NCBI GenBank assembly: GCA_017311185.1
Contig: JAESUZ010004131.1
Span: forward strand, 1 to 64,000
Direction of reading: 5' to 3'
Length of the DNA: 64,000 nucleotides
Source: Proteles cristata cristata
Lineage: Eukaryota; Chordata; Mammalia; Carnivora; Hyaenidae
Shown here: one piece after another, positions 58,351-64,000 of the stretch
How positions within the stretch are numbered: position 1 is the stretch's first letter
Layout of the letters: every line of letters begins with the position of its first letter
The notes under the pieces: model-generated
The model's input: the letters and a program-made list of their open reading frames with translations, nothing else
The model's database searches: none
Told to the model about the DNA's origin: nothing
Translations under genes and position numbers: made by a program

Positions 58351-58986
58351 GTGCAAACATGTGTTTTAGATGCTACTCATATTAGTAAATACATTTTTCA
58401 CTGCAAACAAATACTCACCTAGCCTACATACATAAAACTAAAAAAACAAACACACTTACTCCTACTATCTACAATATAACATGGCGTTTTTTAGTCTGCA
58501 CTAATATTTTTAACATGGGTCATAATGTCCCAGACTGATATGATTAATCGTTCGTAACTTATTAATAGAGTGGGGTCTTGTAAAGCATAGTAAGAAAGCT
58601 TGGATTTTGTTGGTAATGGAAAACCAATTGGAATGTGCCAAGTGGAAAGCTAACTTCAGCTTTTAAAACGATAACTTTGCTTGCTGGATAGCCGGTGTGC
58701 AGCAGTGGAAGCAGGGAGAAAGGATGGTGGCTTGCACAAAGCGGGGGGCAGTGGAGAGGGTGAGAAGTGATTACGTGAACCTGATATGAGTCTGCTGATG
58801 AATTAGATTTGTACAAAAAGAGAGAGTGAGGGGAAAAAAAGAAAAAAAAGAAGAGTCAAAGGTGACTTCTAGGTTTTGGTCCAAGCAGCTGGCTGGACTT
58901 TGACATTTTTAATGGATATGTAGTATACGTGGGAAGTATTGTAGGATATTGGAGATATTTGGGAGAGTTTAAAAGTTCTGTTTTGA

Positions 58987-59198
58987 GGGCACCTGGGTGG
59001 CTCAGTCGGTTGGGTATTCGACTTCAGCTCAGGTCATGATCTCATGGTCTGTGAGTTCGAGCCCCGCGTCAGACTCTGTGCTGACAGCTCAGAGCCTGGA
59101 GCTGCTTCAGATTCTGTGTCTCCCTCTCTTTCTGACCCTCCCCTGCTCACACTGTCTCTCTCTCTCAGAAATAAATAAAACATTAAAAAAATTAAAAA
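58987..59198 (+). mobile_element. CAN-SINE, intermediate form, sense, with TSD
   Basis: Head and middle are of the common type (cgacttcagctcagg, gctgacagctcagagcc), but the end is that of the young subgroup (tgaccctcccctgctcac, agaaataaataaaacatt). Duplication a(a/g)aagttctgttttg(a/g) at about 58971 and 59199. A likely link between subgroups. Confidence 0.93.
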
Positions 59199-59480
59199 AG
59201 AAGTTCTGTTTTGGACATGTTTTACATTGGAACTGCCTATTGGAGTGGAATATGTGGCTTGTCAAGGAAGTGGTTGGATCTTCAAAGAGGATGTTGGCAT
59301 AGGAGACATTGACTGGGAATCACTGGTATGTGCCCCATGGAACTGAGTGCTTTCCCCTGAGGAGCCTGTGCACATAACAGTGAGAATGACGAAGATTTAA
59401 GCCTGGACGTCTTCAGCATTTAGAGTCTGATGGAAGGAAGGGGCTGGCCAGGAGCTTGGCCACCTTGGGGAGTAGAGTTT

Positions 59481-59879
59481 TCCCCTTTGACACGGTTATC
59501 TCTTAGTCCCCTTCCCTCTGACTCTTCTGCTGCACATGGTCCCCGCTTTGCTGAGCTTTCATAACCAAATCACAGTTTAGCACTTAGCTGTATTTCCGAT
59601 TGTTCTGGGATCAGTTACAAATCCCCATTTTTATATGTTCTCTTCCTAACCTAATTATAAGTCTAATGAGATCAAAGACTCTTCTACTTTTGTTTCCGTC
59701 ATACCCATTGAATAAATACATATCTGTTAAGCAGGACAGCCATAGATCATAGAACATTTCTGAACACAGAGGAGTACATGCTTAATAGATACTTTCTGCA
59801 TCAAAAAACTCATGATAATAGGTGAGCCATAAGAACCTTATTACTAGGTAGGATCACCAAAAGTAGAACTATCTATTTA
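59481..59879. other. Intronic sequence, weak L2-like end
   Basis: Phrases around 59640-59720 (cctaattataagtctaatgagatcaaagactc, cccattgaataaata) may be an L2 3' end. Confidence 0.35.
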
Positions 59880-60115
59880 TTTATTTTAATTTTTTTATCA
59901 AAAATTTTTTTTACATTTATTTACTTTTGAGAGATAGAGTGAGACAGAGTGTGAGTGGGGGAGGGGCAGAGAAAGAAGGAGACACAGAATCCGAAGCAAC
60001 TCCAGGCTCTGAGCCATCAGCACAGAGCCCGACCCAGAACTTAAAGCCACAAACCATGAGATCGTGACCTGAGCTGAAGTCGGACGCTTAACCGACTGAG
60101 CCACTCAGGAACCCC
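59880..60115 (-). mobile_element. CAN-SINE, antisense
   Basis: Reverse element: tttacatttatttacttttgagag, gccatcagcacagagcccgaccc, cgcttaaccgactgagccactcaggaacccc. Flanks share (a)ag(g)tagaa(c/t)tat. Confidence 0.9.
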
Positions 60116-61443
60116 AAGGTAGAATTATTTAAATATATCTGTAGTCAATCTAGAAATAATAGGTGGTCAAAAGGTACATTGTATTATAACTGGTATTTGC
60201 TATATTCTTTGACAAATAGTGATGGGAATTTTATTTTAAAATTGCCAAAATTAACTTTATGAATTTCCTGTGCTCCCGGGGAAACCTTAGGAAAACTCTC
60301 CATCCTCTAGGGTCCGTGTGGGCAATATTCACTAAAGCAAATTAAGTAGAGATCTACAAGGTCCCAGTGGAGAGTATCCAGCAGGTAACTGAGCTGGTGT
60401 CTGTCCTGTAAAGTGGGTGGGTGTCTTCCCAAATAACCTTGCTACAGATATTCGAGGTAACACCTGAGATTTTGTTTTATGTGACCAAGAAATGGAGAGG
60501 GAGGCCCGAGAACAAGAAGGAAAGGATACTATTTTGGTTAGAAAGTGTATTTGGCCTCAGTTTTACTGAGTTCTAGTGAATTACTTCACTGTATGACCTC
60601 AATCTTCATTTTATTCCTGAAAGTCTAAATATATGTCAAGAGGTATTTTCAGTGCTATTGCTTTATGATAATGGATTTCTCTTTCAGATTCATATGCCTT
60701 TAGGAAGAAACAGTATACATTTTTGAAACACCTAGAATTTAGTCAAATATATGTAGGTGTCTTTCAAATCAAGCAGAGGATGGTATGAATTAGGGTAAGA
60801 AATTGTCTTATTCTGGCAGACACGACATGATTAGGCCATTTAAGTTCAGCAGTACAGCTTGCTTCTACTCATTGTCAGAAATCAGTGTTCTGTCAAAAAA
60901 AAAAAAAAGCACCCAAACTGTGTGGTAAAATTCAAATTTTTTAGACCGTATCTCCTGAGAGAATTGCTTTGTCTCAGGGGAGAGCCATTAACTTAATTCT
61001 TTTGCTTGGGAATTGCTAAGAATTAGGTTAGTTCGTTGTGGGATCCCTCAGGTTCAATCATCTCCGGCAATTTTGAGATGAGTAGAAGGTTCCCAACCTT
61101 GACACGAGGCATCGGGGGAGGAGTACTTCATCATCTTCCCAAATGGAAAAGGCCAAACTGAGACACAGGGCTGGCTTTCCGGAGTGTGGGCGGCAAAGGG
61201 TTCATGTGCAGCTCTGTGAATGGAGCACGCTCCCCATGAGCCGGGCCTCGACGGCGCCCTTATCCCCGACTAGAACCGCCATCCTTACCTTCTTCATCTT
61301 GTATTCAGCAATTAAGATCCATCTCAAGTGTTTCTTTATGTTGAACCAGTAATCCGCCCCCCCCCTTGCCCCCACCTCATTGCTTTTCTTCACCAGCACT
61401 GGTGGAATGCCTCCCTGTTGGGTTTTTGTAACATACTACACAC
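60116..61443. other. SINE-free intronic stretch
   Basis: Mostly unrecognised. An A run at 60896-60908 and a C run at 61357-61366. The + frame at 61143-61352 is unsupported. Confidence 0.4.
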
Positions 61444-61460
61444 AGCACCCAACATGCCGA

Positions 61461-61490
61461 GGGCACCTGGGTGCCTCAGTGGTTAAGCAT
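61461..61490 (+). mobile_element. 30-bp CAN-SINE head fragment with TSD
   Basis: gggcacctgggtgcctcagt followed by ggttaagcat is only the first 30 bases of a SINE (A-box region), with no body or A tail. It is bracketed by agcacccaacatgccga (61444-61460) and agcaccaacaagccga (61491-61506), which look like a target duplication with one gap and one change. Confidence 0.75.
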
Positions 61491-61734
61491 AGCACCAACA
61501 AGCCGAATTAACATTTCTTGGTATTTCCATTTCCCCTGAGAAACCATAAGCTTTCCAGAAGCAAGGACATTTGCTTATTCGTGTCTGTATGCTCAGCATC
61601 CAATTCAGGCCATGACACACTTCGGCTCTTGGGAAATGTTGAACTGATTTGGACCCTCTGGCCCTGCCTGCGGTGTATAGTATGTGTGTGGAGGCTGGAC
61701 ACATCCAGGGGAAGATCAGTGAGGATTTAACGGC

Positions 61735-61890
61735 CCAAGTGTCCTCATCTGTGAAACAAGCCAGGAGTAATGACAGTCCCTAGTGAATAGGGAAGCTGTA
61801 AGGTGTGGGTCAGGTAATGCACATGGAGTGCTTTGGAGAGGATCTGACATAAGCACTCAGCTTGTCAGCCGCTATCTGTTACTCCGCAGG
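61735..61890 (+). repeat. MIR fragment
   Basis: gtcctcatctgtgaaacaagcc, gtcaggtaatgcacatggagtgctt, tgacataagcactcagct: sense MIR 3' half. Confidence 0.6.
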
Positions 61891-62242
61891 TAAAATCAGG
61901 TCCTTGGTTCTCTGATTTCTTTTCGACTTCGAAAATCGACTTAGTTTTTGTATTTGTATTTTAAGCTCTCTCTATCCACAGAAGCCATTTGCATGGTTTA
62001 GGCTGGTTGTCTAATAAAGCGTGTGGAGAGAGGAGAAGGGGGTAGGATGGGAAGGGGGAGAAAGGTGAGAGAGAGTGCGAACTATAGAGAGAGTGACATT
62101 TTATTTCACCACGAAAAGAAACGTGGGCAAGGGCTCTGTTCACTCTTACCTGCTCCGCTTCTTCCATCTTTCTGGCTCTGGGGGCTCCTGTCAACTGTAA
62201 CCACAGCGTGGGGTTCTCCCTTCATCGCCTGGGGACACACCT
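61891..62242. other. Intronic sequence, nothing recognised
   Basis: Purine-rich patch at 62020-62095. No exon. Confidence 0.4.
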
Positions 62243-62246
62243 GAAG

Positions 62247-62816
62247 TGTTGTGCCCGAATTGCGAGTCCCCGGAGACCTCCAAGGAGCCGACACCGATGC
62301 AAGTACAAAAGGGTCTTTATTACAAGCTTGAGCAGGGGCTCACCCATCTCCCAGCGCAGCGACAGCAGGGTGAAGTCCAGAACAGTGGCAAGCAGGGTTC
62401 TTATGGGGTCAGGGATGGGGGTGTTACAGTGCACACGTTGTACGTATAGCATCATCACATAAACACCAATCATAATTGTACAACACTCATGGTAACAGCA
62501 TTGACCATTCAGTATCCAGGAGGCATCCGTTAACTTTTGGCGGGACCCAATCATGACCTTTGAGAATCCTTTGAAAATGACCAATTATGAGGTGAGCTCA
62601 AAGGGCCCATGTGGGGTTTAGGCAAGCGGTGAGTAATTGGCTAGTTTTTACAGAGTAACTACCTGCAGTTCCCAGTCCTGGCTCAGACCACAGGAATGTT
62701 ACCCATTTCTTTTGACTGGCTGATCTGAGGGTGGTTTCTGCTGAAGCTTTTCCTGGAACTGGGCTACGTGCAGCCCGAGGTTGCTCTTCATGGAGGACTT
62801 AATTTCAGTCTCCTCA
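62247..62816 (-). mobile_element. Solo LTR of a class I (gammaretrovirus-like) ERV
   Basis: Read on the minus strand, the element begins TGAGGAGACTG and ends CGGGCACAACA, the TG...CA ends of a retroviral LTR. It is 570 bp and flanked by the 4-bp duplication gaag (62243-62246 and 62817-62820), the length typical of gammaretroviral integration. From its 5' end it carries inverted and direct CCAAT boxes, a TATA-like ataagaa, and an AATAAA signal followed by a GT-rich stretch, the U3-R-U5 layout. No gag, pol or env sequence adjoins it, so it is a solo LTR left by recombination between two LTRs. A 120-codon frame (62222-62584, minus) is a chance reading of LTR sequence. It is antisense to RGS7. 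Confidence 0.85.
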
Positions 62817-62865
62817 GAAGGAGTGTGGGTGGGTACAGCCTGAGGTGGGCACGATCAGGGCCTCA

Positions 62866-62977
62866 GGGCACTGACTGGCTCGGTCACTGGAGCATGCGAT
62901 TCTTGATCTCGGGGCTGTGAGTTTGAGCCCCATATTGGGTGTAGAGATTACTTCAAAAAAAACAAAACAAAACAGAG
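62866..62977 (+). mobile_element. Short CAN-SINE variant, sense
   Basis: gggcactgactggctcggtcactggagcatgcgattcttgatctcgg, gtgagtttgagccccatattgggtgtagagattacttc, then an A-rich tail. Same short form as the copy at 52873-52992. A target duplication is not clear. Confidence 0.85.
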
Positions 62978-63039
62978 AATCAGTGCTCCTGAACTTGTCT
63001 GTTTCCCTGCCCCTGGGACCTGTGCTGCATGAGGTCACC

Positions 63040-63300
63040 CAGCAGGGGATGAAGGCTGCTAATCAGTCCCGAGGTGTGGCCTGCAGTGTCCAGTGAGCCC
63101 AGTGACATCACAGGGGTCCTTACAAGAGGGAGGCGGGGGCGAGGAGAAGGCCCCGGGCAAAGCAGCTGGAGAGGCTGCGTGTGAGGAGAGAAGCAGAGGT
63201 CAGAGTGGTCGAGGAGCCAAGGCAGCCACAAAACGCTGGAGACGATGAGGAGACAAGTTCCTCTCTGCACCTGCGGAGGGAGGCAGCCCCCCCCCACCCC
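63040..63300 (+). repeat. LTR-class repeat fragment (MaLR-like?)
   Basis: ggcctgcagtgtccagtgagcccagtgacatcac, ggtccttacaagagggaggc, gaagcagaggtcagagtgg, gagccaaggcagcc, in the order of a common mammalian LTR-type repeat. Family uncertain. Ends near a C-rich run (63287-63302). Confidence 0.5.
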
Positions 63301-63954
63301 CCGACAACTCGGTTTTACCCTGTAGCCCCGCTTCAGAGCCCTGCTCTGCAGGCCTGTGAGGGAAGAAACTTGAGTTTCCAGTTCCCTCGCCTGTGCTGTG
63401 GCCCGTGTGTCAGGGCCCGACTTTCAGTGGACGGGCCCCATTTCCTCGTGAATAATGGCAATTTCATTCCCTGGTTGTTGAGGACTAGTGGCTTTACTTG
63501 AACATGGATTAGCAAGATTAATTCCAAAACTTCTCATATAAAACAGTCCCACATTTCTCACAAAGAGAATTCAGTATATGAATACAGCACATTTCTTGGG
63601 CCTACTCTAGTTTTCCCAATGTTTTAATGTCAAATAGTGACTACTAGACTCTAGATTTAAAATAAGTTTTTAAATTTTCTTTCATTCCTATACTTTATAT
63701 TAATGCCAGATTTGTCCAAATGTTAGTGAATGTTGGCTGGGGATATTTAGATCACCTCATCATTAAACGACATCATTCTAGTCAAGATGAAGTGGGATCT
63801 TATTAATAACATTTAGTTTTTTATCTTAATGTGCTACCATTACAAAAAAATTCAACACATGTGTTAGCAAAATGAAAAATAGGGAAAAACTATATAAAAG
63901 GTTTCAGTGAAAACAACCTGATAAGATAAATAATGAAGCCAAGTCTGGCCTTTC
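63301..63954. other. Intronic sequence, nothing recognised
   Basis: A 106-codon + frame (63181-63501) begins in the LTR-type repeat and has no known domain. Confidence 0.4.
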
Positions 63955-64000
63955 TTTTTTTTTTTTTTTTTAATGTTTATTTATTTATTCTGAGAGACAG
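63955..64000 (-). mobile_element. CAN-SINE tail, antisense, cut by the window edge
   Basis: A T run followed by aatgtttatttatttattctgagagacag is the reverse-complemented tail of a CAN-SINE whose head lies beyond 64000. Confidence 0.85.

Larger units (their letters stand above)
57680..59480 (+). repeat. Ancient high-copy mammalian repeat, unclassified, hosting two SINEs
   Basis: Long relic in consensus order: acagatacttattaagcacttactgtatg, aaccctgaactcatggaggtttac, gcaaatgtcctgaggcagg, tgagccaaaccatgtagg, then (after a SINE) gcagtggaagcagggag, gatggtggcttgc, agagtcaaaggtgacttctaggttttgg, and (after a second SINE) gttctgttttggacatgtt and gtcttcagcatttag. No protein is encoded. I can recall the family text but not its Repbase name. 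Confidence 0.6.
18913..64000 (+). other. RGS7: RGS7 intron downstream of the DEP exon (partial)
   Basis: It begins with a strong GTAAGT donor at 18913. I did not find the next expected coding segment (SDIVQWLIKNL... in the human protein) before the window ends, so this intron is at least 45 kb. That fits RGS7 being a gene of several hundred kb in mammals. The 1.4-kb minisatellite, the solo LTR and most of the SINEs lie within it. Confidence 0.8.

Noticed and set aside
62222..62584. 120-codon minus-strand frame
   Set aside because: It lies within the solo LTR and runs across its AATAAA signal region. It resembles no retroviral protein.
1..64000. An undescribed multi-gene or defence-type system
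   Set aside because: The window has one exon of a known gene. The rest is intron filled with known classes of repeat, and nothing points to a coordinated gene set.

Overview
This window is mammalian nuclear DNA, almost certainly from a felid (cat family). The main evidence is about 39 tRNA-Lys-derived CAN-SINEs. Most have the felid-type head (GGGGCGCCTGGGTGGCTCAG...), an A box and B box, a CT-rich block and an AATAAA-containing A tail. Their density is roughly one per 1.6 kb. Older mammalian repeats (L1, L2, MIR, MER5-like, MaLR/MLT1-like) lie beneath them.

Only one protein-coding exon can be supported: 18816-18912 on the + strand. It is the 97-nt RGS7 exon encoding the start of the DEP domain ([11 protein letters not shown] ... 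SKIPSVFS), with an AG acceptor and a GGTAAGT donor. The rest of the window is RGS7 intron: at least 18.8 kb upstream and at least 45 kb downstream of the exon. None of the other open frames of 60-191 codons looks like a gene. Most are readings through SINEs, a minisatellite or an LTR.

Layout. 1-18.8 kb: upstream intron, with SINE clusters (including one nested in another's tail) and a repeat-poor stretch at 12.3-14.2 kb. 18.8-18.9 kb: the exon. 19-23 kb: GC-rich sequence with a G4-type motif, a SINE-in-SINE nest, a small CpG-rich block carrying a perfect CRE palindrome, and a long (GT)n(GA)n microsatellite. 23-40 kb: L2, L1 and SINE relics with two repeat-poor stretches. 40.3-41.75 kb: a 1.4-kb minisatellite with a 19-bp unit. 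42.7-43.1 kb: an MLT1-like LTR. 43-62 kb: SINEs, MIRs and long pieces of a degenerate ancient repeat. 62.25-62.82 kb: an apparently complete solo LTR of a class I endogenous retrovirus with 4-bp target duplications. 64 kb: a SINE cut by the window edge.

I found no undescribed multi-gene system. The observations most worth a second look are: a homogeneous young SINE subgroup whose diagnostic change creates a splice-acceptor-like site when antisense to the gene; the solo LTR; the minisatellite; a 30-bp 'head only' SINE fragment with target duplications; and the CpG-rich CRE block. All family names come from recall of consensus sequences and were not checked against a database.
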